From Bacillota bacterium (GTDB lineage: Bacteria; Bacillota_C; Negativicutes; JAEYSJ01): a DNA stretch of 20,707 nucleotides. A program made the position numbers and the translations under genes. The stretch spans positions 1 to 20,707 of the forward strand of contig JAEYSJ010000197.1 of the NCBI GenBank assembly GCA_023434855.1, written 5' to 3'. Shown in pieces: positions 7,259 through 13,238 of the stretch. The notes below the pieces were generated by a model, which saw nothing but the letters and a program-made list of their open reading frames with translations, was not told the origin of the DNA and ran no database searches. The stretch's first letter is position 1; every line of letters begins with the position of its first letter.

Positions 7259-8411
7259 CTTTAAATACCTCCTCAACCACTGTTTTTCCTTGGATATTTA
7301 CCTTGCTAACAACATCATCCTCAATCACGGTTCCCGGGCATGATTTTTTTCCTTCCTTTATATATGTACTACATTGCCATACAATCTTTTTGCACTGAAG
7401 TTTACTGTTCCAGGTCCGCCGCCGTAAAGGCGCACCGCATTTACCGCAAAACAACATGCCGGTTAAGGGGTACCGGTTTTGATATTGCGGCTGGGTCTCT
7501 TCCACATTACCTTTGGTCTCCGCTCGTAAATGCATTAGTCTTTGTGCTTCTTCCCATATTTCTTTGGTAACAATTGGCGCATGGTTATCTTCAATATAAT
7601 AACTATCGATCTGGCCATGGTTAACGCATTTTTTCTTAGTTAGGTGATCCTTCCTACAAGTTTTTTGAAGCATAGCATCTCCTTTGTACTTTTCATTCTT
7701 AAGGATGTTTAAAATTGTACTCGAATGCCACTTACCGCCAGCAACGGTTAACACTCCCTCGGCATTTAACTCTTTGGCAATAATAAATGTTCCTTTGCCG
7801 CTTATATAATTATTAAAAATCCGTTCAACAAGTTCAGCTTGTATCGGATTAATTACAAGGTCACCATATTCATCTTTGTCATAACCCAAAAACCTTGTGG
7901 TATTTATGGCTAGTTCGCCTTGTTCAAATTGTCGCTTATATCTCCATTTTAAATTTTCGCTGGTGCTTTTGCTTTCCTCCTGGGCAAAAGAAGAAAGGAC
8001 AGTAAGCATTAGCTCACCGTCCCCACTAAAGGTTGAAATATTATCTTTTTCGAATATCACTTCCACACCTAGACTCTTTAATTCCCTGACTACTTCCAGC
8101 ACAATTGCTGTATTCCTGGCAAAGCGTGATATGGATTTTGTTAAGATTAGGTCGATTTTCTGTTCCCTTGCTAAAGCAAGCATCTTCTGAAACTCTGGCC
8201 GTTCATCCTTTGTTCCTGTTTTTGCTTGATCGGCAAAGATACCGGCGTATTCATATTCAGGGTTTGATTCTATTAAATTTTTGTAATATGTGGTTTGATT
8301 TTCAAGCGATTCGCCTTGCGCTTCACTGGCGGATGATACCCGTGCATAGGCACAGACTCTTTTGCGTTTTGGTTCTAATGATTTTGTAGGTTCTATAATT
8401 CTGACCCGCAT
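7218..8411 (-). CDS. Large serine recombinase, first of a tandem pair (397 aa)
   Basis: The resolvase domain (about 18-170) has YARVSS with the nucleophile Ser26, and KSISRFARNT. The Recombinase domain follows (TRFLGYDKDEYGDLVINPIQ, NEKYKGDAMLQKT). A zinc ribbon (LFCGKCGAPLRRR ... WQCSTY ... KSCPG) leads to a very short tail of about 35 residues ending HYRYTSKRE. The ATG at 8411 has AGGAG eight bases upstream and is preferred to the TTG at 8432. The protein is short for a large serine recombinase because the C-terminal coiled-coil region is missing. Together with the overlapping second gene, this suggests the two subunits share the work of integration and excision. The pair marks an integrative element, but whether it belongs to the phage on the right or to the cargo on the left cannot be settled here. 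Confidence 0.92.
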   Translation of the reverse strand: MRVRIIEPTKSLEPKRKRVCAYARVSSASEAQGESLENQTTYYKNLIESNPEYEYAGIFADQAKTGTKDERPEFQKMLALAREQKIDLILTKSISRFARNTAIVLEVVRELKSLGVEVIFEKDNISTFSGDGELMLTVLSSFAQEESKSTSENLKWRYKRQFEQGELAINTTRFLGYDKDEYGDLVINPIQAELVERIFNNYISGKGTFIIAKELNAEGVLTVAGGKWHSSTILNILKNEKYKGDAMLQKTCRKDHLTKKKCVNHGQIDSYYIEDNHAPIVTKEIWEEAQRLMHLRAETKGNVEETQPQYQNRYPLTGMLFCGKCGAPLRRRTWNSKLQCKKIVWQCSTYIKEGKKSCPGTVIEDDVVSKVNIQGKTVVEEVFKGGKKHYRYTSKRE

Positions 8412-8618
8412 GGAATTGCTCCTCTCTATCAAATTACATTACTATTCATCACTCTGAAGCTTTGAAAAGTCAAGATAATAGAGACTATCTGTTCACACCC
8501 GACGATGGGAAAATTTCCGGGACTTGTGATCTAAGCTAAATAGGACTCGTGCATGATGTACACGTAACTTTTCAATGCTACAATTAAAGTAGGATTTTAT
8601 TGATGGGGAGAGGTGAGC
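8412..8618. promoter_or_regulatory. Divergent intergenic region between recombinases and Tad-like gene; possible attachment region
   Basis: This 207-base stretch separates the leftward recombinase from the rightward Tad-like gene and must carry both promoters. For the recombinase, a TTGACT -35-like hexamer is seen on the minus strand at 8473-8468, without a clear -10 box at 17 bases. There are small imperfect inverted repeats, AGATA/TATCT (8473-8490 region) and CGTG/CACG (8548-8564). Attachment sites of serine integrases usually lie beside the integrase promoter and have this kind of imperfect symmetry. No second copy was found in the window, so this remains a guess. Confidence 0.35.
8557..8584 (+). 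promoter_or_regulatory. Promoter of the Tad-like gene, with overlapping imperfect palindrome
   Basis: TGTACA (8557-8562) and TACAAT (8579-8584) are 16 bases apart. TGC just before the second hexamer makes an extended -10. Transcription would begin near 8591, leaving a leader of about 28 bases. The imperfect palindrome CGTGCATGATGTACACG (8548-8564) covers the -35 box and could be an operator. Confidence 0.5.
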
Positions 8619-9509
8619 ATGTTAGCTTTGTTACGTGATCAAAAGGGGTCTGTTGTCGTACTTACGGCACTCGGTCTAATAGTAATTATCGGATTTGCAT
8701 CACTGATAATGGATATAGGTTTACTATATTACAACAAGGAACAGTTGTCTGTCGCGGCTGATGCCGCGGCCCTAGCAGGTGCACGGGATTTATCAATCAG
8801 TTCTACTCAAGCGGTAGCTACGGCTAACAGTTATGCCGCTCTTAATGGAAAGAAAGGTGATATTGTAACACCGACAGTTGGAAATAGCGGTACTAGTTTA
8901 ACTGTGACAATTGCCCGGCCTGTCACTTATTTATTCGCTTGGGTATTTGGTCTAAAAAGCCATACTGTTTCCGGTACTGCCACGGCTACTCTTAGTGCGG
9001 CAGGCAGTGCTACTGGGATTATGCCTTTTGGTATTACAAAACAGACTTTAGCTTATGGACAAAGCGTTATCCTAAAGCAAGGGACTGGTATTACTGGCAA
9101 TTACGGGGCCTTAGCATTAGGTGGGAACGGTGCCAATAACTATCGAAATAATATCGAGAACGGATATAGCGGTTTAGTAAGTGTAGGCGATTGGCTTTTA
9201 ACCGAACCGGGGAATATAGTAGGCCCAACTGACCAAGGGGTAGACTATCGCATAGGTCTAGATCCCAGTGCTACATTTAATACTGTTCAATCAGTATCTC
9301 CACGCATTGTAATTGTGCCGGTGATTGATTCATTTAACGTACATGGCAAGAAGCCTGTGCTAGTCGACGGCTTTGCAGTATTTTTTCTAGAAAGTTCCAA
9401 TGGGGGTGTTGTTACTGGGGAATTTATGCAAATGTACTCTGACTCTAGTAATGTTAATCCCGGAACAGGCACAAGCTACGGTTTATATAATCTTAAACTT
9501 ACCCAATAA
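8619..9509 (+). CDS. TadE/TadG-like (Flp pilus assembly type) membrane-anchored protein (296 aa)
   Basis: The first 50 residues are the hallmark of the TadE/G-like family. A short basic head with Gly (RDQKGSVVVL) is followed by one long hydrophobic helix (LTALGLIVIIGFASLIMDIG) and then YNKEQLSVAADAAALAGARDL. The remaining 240 residues are Gly/Ser/Thr/Asn-rich and should lie outside the cytoplasmic membrane. The ATG at 8619 is preferred to the in-frame GTG at 8613 because GGGGAGAGG lies just upstream of it. Such proteins are usually anchored surface or pilus-associated proteins encoded in tad clusters, but no other tad gene is in the window. It is the only gene on the plus strand, between the recombinases and the prophage lysis genes. 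It is either the host gene next to an insertion point or a passenger gene altering the cell surface. The exact role is unknown. Confidence 0.85.
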   Translation: MLALLRDQKGSVVVLTALGLIVIIGFASLIMDIGLLYYNKEQLSVAADAAALAGARDLSISSTQAVATANSYAALNGKKGDIVTPTVGNSGTSLTVTIARPVTYLFAWVFGLKSHTVSGTATATLSAAGSATGIMPFGITKQTLAYGQSVILKQGTGITGNYGALALGGNGANNYRNNIENGYSGLVSVGDWLLTEPGNIVGPTDQGVDYRIGLDPSATFNTVQSVSPRIVIVPVIDSFNVHGKKPVLVDGFAVFFLESSNGGVVTGEFMQMYSDSSNVNPGTGTSYGLYNLKLTQ

Positions 9510-9515
9510 GAATGA

Positions 9516-9536
9516 AGCCTCTTTTCATAAAAGGCT
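9516..9536. terminator. Hairpin between two convergent genes
   Basis: AGCCT and AGGCT, with an added TTT/AAA stretch and one bulged C, form a stem seven bases after the Tad-like stop codon. There is no proper T run on either side, only TCATTCTTATT on the minus strand. It may be a weak bidirectional terminator separating the Tad-like gene from the convergent phage lysis gene. Confidence 0.4.
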
Positions 9537-9630
9537 CCCAGTACCCACTCTCGGGAACTCGAATATTCTTTGTTTGATTTTGAAATGCAACTATGTAATA
9601 CAGCCTTATAGACTATCCCGCCATTTCGCC

Positions 9631-10260
9631 CTAAAACGTATATGTTATTGCGACTTTCACCTCTTCATGTTTAAAGTTATACCCAGCTTTCCATCCAACA
9701 TATTTACCATCATTTGATATTTTTCTGGATTCGCCATACCCAACTTCCTCCAGTTTCACCTTACCCCGGATAGTCTCTGACCAATCCGGGGTTAATTCGA
9801 TTTGGTGAAGCTGTTGCTTGTAGGCAAACACGTTATACTGGTTTAGCGTAACAGGCGTATCGGCCAGCAGATTTTGAACCTTATTCAAGTCGACTTGCTT
9901 ATCCGGCCGCTTAGGATCAGTCACAATGGTAAAATCAGCAGCACGTTTTTCACGCTCAACTTCAATGGTTTTCACCACTTCCATCGGGATAGTTTTAATA
10001 ATCGTGTCCGGTGCTTTATTATATAATGAAGCAATTTGTTTAGCAGTCTCTTCAAGCTGAGACTGAAGTAGATTTATGTGTGCATTTTTGGCCGCAAGTT
10101 CTACACCTTCAGAGGTTTCTGCTTGCTGTTGGCTTTCTAACGTCACCGGCACTGGAGGATGGAACCTCTCCCAGATTAATACCCCGCCCAGCAAAAAGAC
10201 GATCGCCAGTGCGATGAAAAAAAGCTTCCTGGCGTAACGATCAATCCAAGTGAGGATCAT
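9631..10260 (-). CDS. Phage lysis-region membrane protein, N-terminal anchor and OMP-like C-terminus; spanin-like candidate (209 aa)
   Basis: Residues about 10-30 (KLFFIALAIVFLLGGVLIW) form a single membrane segment after a basic head. From about 40 to 85 the sequence is Gln/Glu/Ala-rich and coiled-coil-like (HINLLQSQLEETAKQIASLY). A polar, probably beta-rich region follows, and the chain ends KVAITYTF. In those last residues hydrophobic or aromatic side chains fall on every second position (V, V, I, Y, F) up to a terminal Phe. That is the pattern used by bacterial outer-membrane beta proteins for insertion. The gene is last in the phage late run, starts two bases after the preceding gene's stop, and follows holin- and endolysin-type genes. 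In phages of diderm bacteria this place is often taken by spanins, which link and fuse the two membranes. A spanin-like role is my inference; I know no family match. A plain membrane-anchored phage protein is the alternative. Confidence 0.7.
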   Translation of the reverse strand: MILTWIDRYARKLFFIALAIVFLLGGVLIWERFHPPVPVTLESQQQAETSEGVELAAKNAHINLLQSQLEETAKQIASLYNKAPDTIIKTIPMEVVKTIEVEREKRAADFTIVTDPKRPDKQVDLNKVQNLLADTPVTLNQYNVFAYKQQLHQIELTPDWSETIRGKVKLEEVGYGESRKISNDGKYVGWKAGYNFKHEEVKVAITYTF

Positions 10261-10262
10261 GA

Positions 10263-10601
10263 TTATATCACCCCGAACAGTTTCCCGAGGATGGAGGCCA
10301 GCAGGATAATTTCTACCGTGTGCGCTGCAGCTTGTCCGTATTTTTGCGAAAAGGTCTGTTCGACTTTGATCAGTTCACATGTAGCAGCCGCAGCTTCTGC
10401 CTTTGCCCTTTTCTCCAAGTTCACCAGTTTCTGTTTGAGAGCCGCAATTTCATCTTGAAAAAGTTCTTTGCCGGCTTCCTCCAAAGCTACAATAGCCGTT
10501 TTAATCCTAGCGACGTCGTTTTGCACCGTCGTCATTATGGCTGCAGTCGGCGTAGCATCCTGGGTAGTTCCTTGGGATTGCACGTTTTGTTCGTCTGGCA
10601 T
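10263..10601 (-). CDS. Small phage protein with coiled coil and C-terminal membrane segment (112 aa)
   Basis: The ATG at 10601 has GGAGG about nine bases upstream. Residues 1-25 are polar. Residues about 26-85 form a long amphipathic helix with heptad spacing (NDVARIKTAIVALEEAGKEL, KQKLVNLEKRAKAEAAAATC). The last 20 residues (HTVEIILLASILGKLFGVI) make one membrane segment at the very C-terminus, so the protein is tail-anchored. It lies downstream of the GH25 endolysin and two bases before the 209-aa membrane protein, with which it is translationally coupled. Its size and topology suit a holin-associated, XhlA-like or structural lysis protein. I do not recognise a specific family. The two coupled proteins have membrane anchors at opposite ends, which would let their coiled coils meet. 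Confidence 0.72.
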   Translation of the reverse strand: MPDEQNVQSQGTTQDATPTAAIMTTVQNDVARIKTAIVALEEAGKELFQDEIAALKQKLVNLEKRAKAEAAAATCELIKVEQTFSQKYGQAAAHTVEIILLASILGKLFGVI

Positions 10602-10619
10602 TTTTCATTCCTCCATTTT

Positions 10620-10651
10620 TATTAAAAAATGAAGCGACTCTATTGAGCCGC
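10620..10651 (-). terminator. Hairpin between the endolysin and the last two lysis-region genes
   Basis: GCGACTC (10634-10640) pairs with GAGCCGC (10645-10651) around a 4-base loop, with one mismatch. Read leftwards it is followed by TTCATTTTTT. It lies 16 bases past the endolysin stop codon, so it may end or reduce late transcription before the two downstream genes. Confidence 0.55.
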
Positions 10652-10667
10652 CTTTTATAAATACCTT

Positions 10668-11249
10668 TTATTCGTAATACTCATTTCCGTCAAAAGTCTT
10701 GCCGCCTATATCTAAACTATCCGTAAACTGCCACATTTTCGCGGCTGGAAAATCGTTACTATTCCCCCATTGTGCATTCCAATACGGGACATAATTGGCT
10801 AACTGGGAAGTGTCAATTTTGCTGGTTAGCCACGAATATGAAGCATAAATCCCAACATACGGATAACCTGCTTCATTAAGCGCACAGATAAAGGCAGAGC
10901 ACATATCCGTAATGGTTTGATCGTCAGGCATACCATTGCGCCCCTTGTAGCCATCAGCGTCCTCCATATCATACCAAATACCTAGCTCCGGATTCACACC
11001 ATATTCTTGTAAAATCTCTTGCACGAACTGCGCCTCAGCTTTAGCATCTTCAACATTAAGCGCATAGCTGTAGTAATACACACCAATTTTTAGTCCAGCC
11101 GCTAGAGCTCCATTTACGTTATCCGCAAATCTAGGGTCAAGGTGACGAATTCCATAGCCCAGCCGGATTATAACAAATTCGTAGCCGGCATCGACTACTG
11201 CTTGCCAGTCTACATCACCATTATGATAGCTTACATCAATACCCTTCAC
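10668..11249 (-). CDS. GH25-family lysozyme, phage endolysin (193 aa)
   Basis: This is a muramidase of glycoside hydrolase family 25, cleaving the N-acetylmuramic acid to N-acetylglucosamine bond of peptidoglycan at the end of infection. The family signature is clear: MKGIDVSYHNG with Asp5 at the start, YEFVIIRLGYG, KIGVYYYSYA, the catalytic Asp-x-Glu at WYDMED (D94, E96), VGIYASYSWL, PYWNAQWG and KMWQFTDS near the end. One catalytic domain fills the whole protein, with no cell-wall-binding repeats and no signal peptide, so release depends on a holin. The start is a GTG at 11249, with AAGGGG about ten bases upstream; no ATG is available. It lies between the holin-like genes and two coiled-coil membrane proteins, as expected for a lysis cassette. 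Confidence 0.95.
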   Translation of the reverse strand: MKGIDVSYHNGDVDWQAVVDAGYEFVIIRLGYGIRHLDPRFADNVNGALAAGLKIGVYYYSYALNVEDAKAEAQFVQEILQEYGVNPELGIWYDMEDADGYKGRNGMPDDQTITDMCSAFICALNEAGYPYVGIYASYSWLTSKIDTSQLANYVPYWNAQWGNSNDFPAAKMWQFTDSLDIGGKTFDGNEYYE

Positions 11250-11301
11250 TTATTATCAGCCCCTTGATTTCATTTTATTAACTCAGGGAGCGCTTTGGTC
11301 A

Positions 11302-11544
11302 CTAATTCGGTTTTTGTCCATCGATACTATTGTATTTACTGTCCGTCCACCACTTTCCATACCCGGTAGCCGCTGCTGCCGTAATTGCGCCCACGCCGGC
11401 CCAGCAGGACGCCAGATCGTAATGTTCGCCATAATGACCGTTACGGAAAAAAGCGTACAGGTAGACGAAAAACAAGATGAGCGTCATCGTTAAGATAACA
11501 CCCACCCAGTTATTGTGCAGGAAACAAAACCATCGCTTCATCAT
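11302..11544 (-). CDS. Two-helix small membrane protein, probable holin (80 aa)
   Basis: A first membrane helix spans about residues 12-33 (WVGVILTMTLILFFVYLYAF). A second, weaker one spans about 43-62 (DLASCWAGVGAITAAAATGY). The polar tail is KWWTDSKYNSIDGQKPN. Size, two helices and the place just before the GH25 endolysin fit a class II-type holin, the protein that opens the cytoplasmic membrane for the endolysin. The ATG at 11544 overlaps the TGA of the XhlA-like gene by four bases; a second ATG follows directly. The tail with a DSKYNS-like motif resembles small membrane proteins I have seen in other phage lysis regions, but no family name can be given. Confidence 0.75.
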   Translation of the reverse strand: MMKRWFCFLHNNWVGVILTMTLILFFVYLYAFFRNGHYGEHYDLASCWAGVGAITAAAATGYGKWWTDSKYNSIDGQKPN

Positions 11545-11732
11545 TTTAATAGCACCTTCTGAATGATAATAATCACGATGGCAGTAATTACACCCGTCGC
11601 GCCGGCTGCCTTCCAGACGGCCATTTCCAAAGCGCGAAGTCTTTTAAATATTTCCTCATTGTTTTTCTCCAGGGTTGCAATCGCCTTACACTGGCCGCTA
11701 TGTTCCATGCAGACCCCTTCCGGCTGTACCAT
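11541..11732 (-). CDS. XhlA-like holin-associated protein (63 aa)
   Basis: An N-terminal Cys/His-containing piece (GVCMEHSGQC) is followed by a short coiled coil (IATLEKNNEEIFKRLRALEM) and one C-terminal membrane helix (GVITAIVIIIIQKVLL). This order and size match the haemolysin XhlA type of phage protein, which sits in the cytoplasmic membrane and works with a holin. I keep the ATG at 11732 (GAGGTG about eight bases upstream) because the Cys before HSG is commonly present in such proteins. The ATG at 11708, with GGAAGGGG just upstream, is a real alternative. It overlaps the two-helix holin gene by four bases. Confidence 0.75.
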   Translation of the reverse strand: MVQPEGVCMEHSGQCKAIATLEKNNEEIFKRLRALEMAVWKAAGATGVITAIVIIIIQKVLLK

Positions 11733-11762
11733 CCCCCATCACCTCACTCATTTAATTACTTT

Positions 11763-12383
11763 TTACGCTTCAGCCAGAAAGGTAATACCGTCCAGAGATA
11801 CCCAGGCATTCGTCCCGCCAATCACCCATTGTACTTCCCCGTCGTTGAGAACATCTAATCTGGCTATTGCGCCATTGGCGAGGGTTGTAAAAATCGACTG
11901 ACCCCCTGGCCGATAGCCTACCGGCAAAACAAATATTGTTGGCGCTGTGCCGCCTTGTACCATGCCGTGCAGGTGGATAAAACCAGTAGCGTCCTTCAGA
12001 TACCCGGCCGCGTTATAGGGAGCACCGTAATTTCGCCAACTATTTTGGAATGTGGGTACGTTCCACGTATTAGGAGCTTTTGTTACTACATTCGCTAACT
12101 CAGCGACCACCTGGCTGGCGGTATTAGCCGCATTTGCTGCCTGTGTGGCCGCTACGCTAGCTGAGCTTGCGGCATTCACTGCACTTGTCGCCGCTGCCGC
12201 TGCACTGGTCGCGGCAGCATTGACCGAAGCCGCCGCATCCGTTGCGGACGCAGCAGCAGCATTGGCAGATTCAGAAGCAGCGGTCGCCGAGGCCTGAGCC
12301 TGAGCTTCGGCTGCCACCGCTTGCTGCCGCGTCAGTGCGCCGCCATTATCTACTATCACGGTATACGTAGCAGGAGTCGTCAT
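11763..12383 (-). CDS. Tail fibre protein with Ala-rich shaft (206 aa)
   Basis: Residues 1-20 are a short attachment piece (TYTVIVDNGGALTRQQ). Residues about 22-95 are almost only Ala, Ser, Thr, Asn and Gln in short repeats (AAAASATDAAASVNAAATSA), a pattern of trimeric helical fibre shafts. Residues about 105-206 form a compact beta-rich head (WRNYGAPYNAAGYLKDATG, LPVGYRPGG, GEVQWVIGG, WVSLDGITFLAEA), like the receptor-binding tips of many tail fibres. The ATG follows the upstream stop codon directly. The protein should bind the host surface and set host range. It is short for a fibre, so it may be a distal fibre on another baseplate protein. No chaperone gene is visible after it. Confidence 0.85.
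   Translation of the reverse strand: MTTPATYTVIVDNGGALTRQQAVAAEAQAQASATAASESANAAAASATDAAASVNAAATSAAAAATSAVNAASSASVAATQAANAANTASQVVAELANVVTKAPNTWNVPTFQNSWRNYGAPYNAAGYLKDATGFIHLHGMVQGGTAPTIFVLPVGYRPGGQSIFTTLANGAIARLDVLNDGEVQWVIGGTNAWVSLDGITFLAEA
12099..12314 (-). repeat. Low-complexity Ala/Ser/Thr-coding repeats in the tail fibre shaft
   Basis: Degenerate GC-rich repeats code for about 72 residues dominated by Ala. The units vary in length and codon choice, so they are protein-level repeats rather than a simple DNA tandem repeat. They also open a long Ala-rich shadow frame on the other strand. Confidence 0.7.
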
Positions 12384-12746
12384 CTAGCGAGTCACCTCCG
12401 GTGAAATAATGGCGCGACCGTTCAAGACGCGAAATGCAGTTCCGGCCGGCGAATAAAGCACTACATCATAGACATACCGGGAAACATCCAGAAAATCACC
12501 GCCGGATGTTGGTATGGCGGCAGCTTGAGCATTTGTCAGGGACAAAGAAAAGACCCCGTGCACGGAGTCTACAATGGTAAATAACGGTGTAACGAGGATA
12601 CCTGTCGACTGTGCCGACGATCGGATTTGACAAGACCCTAAAAAGTTTGTGATATCAACCGGCGTAACCCCGTCCATCTGCAGCCATTGGAAATACTGCA
12701 GATAATCTTCGCCTTGGTTGATCTGTAAGTCAAAGATTCCAGCCAT
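12384..12746 (-). CDS. Small phage baseplate/fibre-region protein (120 aa)
   Basis: The sequence is beta-rich: INQGEDYLQYFQWLQMDGVT, then PVDITNFLGSCQIRSS, GVFSLSLTNAQAAAIP, and RYVYDVVLYSPAG ending ISPEVTR. This is the outline of an immunoglobulin-like or BppU-N-terminal-like domain found in phage proteins just before tail fibres, where it probably links the fibre to the tail tip. GGGGGGAG lies close upstream of the ATG at 12746. It has no signal peptide or membrane helix. The stop codon abuts the tail fibre start, so the two products are probably made together. The exact family is not certain. Confidence 0.75.
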   Translation of the reverse strand: MAGIFDLQINQGEDYLQYFQWLQMDGVTPVDITNFLGSCQIRSSAQSTGILVTPLFTIVDSVHGVFSLSLTNAQAAAIPTSGGDFLDVSRYVYDVVLYSPAGTAFRVLNGRAIISPEVTR

Positions 12747-12755
12747 AGCTCCCCC

Positions 12756-13238
12756 CTACGTTGTCGCATCTGTTATCAGACCTAACGCGGCAAGCTGAGC
12801 GATTAGGGAAGCCAGCGCAATATTGCCACCTTTTGCCCCGGATACCGTAGGCCGGGTGATCGGGGTTGCTCCGAAAAAAGCGACCATCCCTGCAGCGGTA
12901 ATTTCGTTTACCCATACCCCACTTTGATACACCAAAGGCTGTGAGGTTGCCTTGTCCCATATTCGCATCTTAGGTAAAGGACTGTAAAAATTCCAGGACC
13001 CCCCGATAAACTGGGCAAGCTGGCCGCTATAGCCTGCCCAGGCGCCGGTAGCGTTTGCACCAACGATGTAGAGATTTCCTTCCACGCCGGCTGGCGGCGC
13101 AATCAATGTCGTAGTTTCTACAGCCGTTTGCGTAAAAGCGTCCAAGATATTAAGCGCCGTATTGTGCGTAACTTCCTTTTGTGCCTGGGATTGAATTAAA
13201 TAAGGCAAATCAAGTCTTGGTGTATTTTCTTCACTCAT
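12756..13238 (-). CDS. DUF2793-type phage tail protein (160 aa)
   Basis: The family marks are strong: TPRLDLPYLIQSQAQKEVTHN, then LDAFTQTAV, IAPPAGVEGNLYIVG, ATGAWAGYSGQLAQFIGGSW and PKMRIWDKATSQPLVY. DUF2793 proteins are found after the large host-specificity protein in GTA-like and some siphovirus tails, and their function is unproven; a fibre or tip role is likely. The C-terminal 30 residues (GGNIALASLIAQLAALGLI) are helical and may continue into the fibre. The start overlaps the stop of the 763-aa tail protein by four bases, showing co-translation. Confidence 0.85.
   Translation of the reverse strand: MSEENTPRLDLPYLIQSQAQKEVTHNTALNILDAFTQTAVETTTLIAPPAGVEGNLYIVGANATGAWAGYSGQLAQFIGGSWNFYSPLPKMRIWDKATSQPLVYQSGVWVNEITAAGMVAFFGATPITRPTVSGAKGGNIALASLIAQLAALGLITDATT

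Noticed and set aside
7259..7276. TTG start for the second recombinase
   Set aside because: The AGGAGG ribosome site falls inside this extension and is ideally placed for the GTG at 7258.
8613..8618. GTG start two codons before the Tad-like ATG
   Set aside because: It overlaps the Shine-Dalgarno region; the ATG at 8619 has the right spacing.
9537..9580. Possible tRNA remnant or attachment core (minus strand ATTCGAGTTCC resembles a T-arm)
   Set aside because: No acceptor stem, D-arm or anticodon arm can be folded around it, so it is most likely chance.
8412..9630. Direct repeats that would mark attachment sites around the Tad-like gene
   Set aside because: Comparing the two gaps by eye gave no convincing shared stretch; the partner site, if any, is probably outside the window.
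12052..12297. Ala-rich plus-strand frame that looks like a fibre protein
   Set aside because: It is the mirror of the Ala repeats in the tail fibre gene: GC-rich Ala codons read as Ala on both strands. It has no folded domain or ribosome site.
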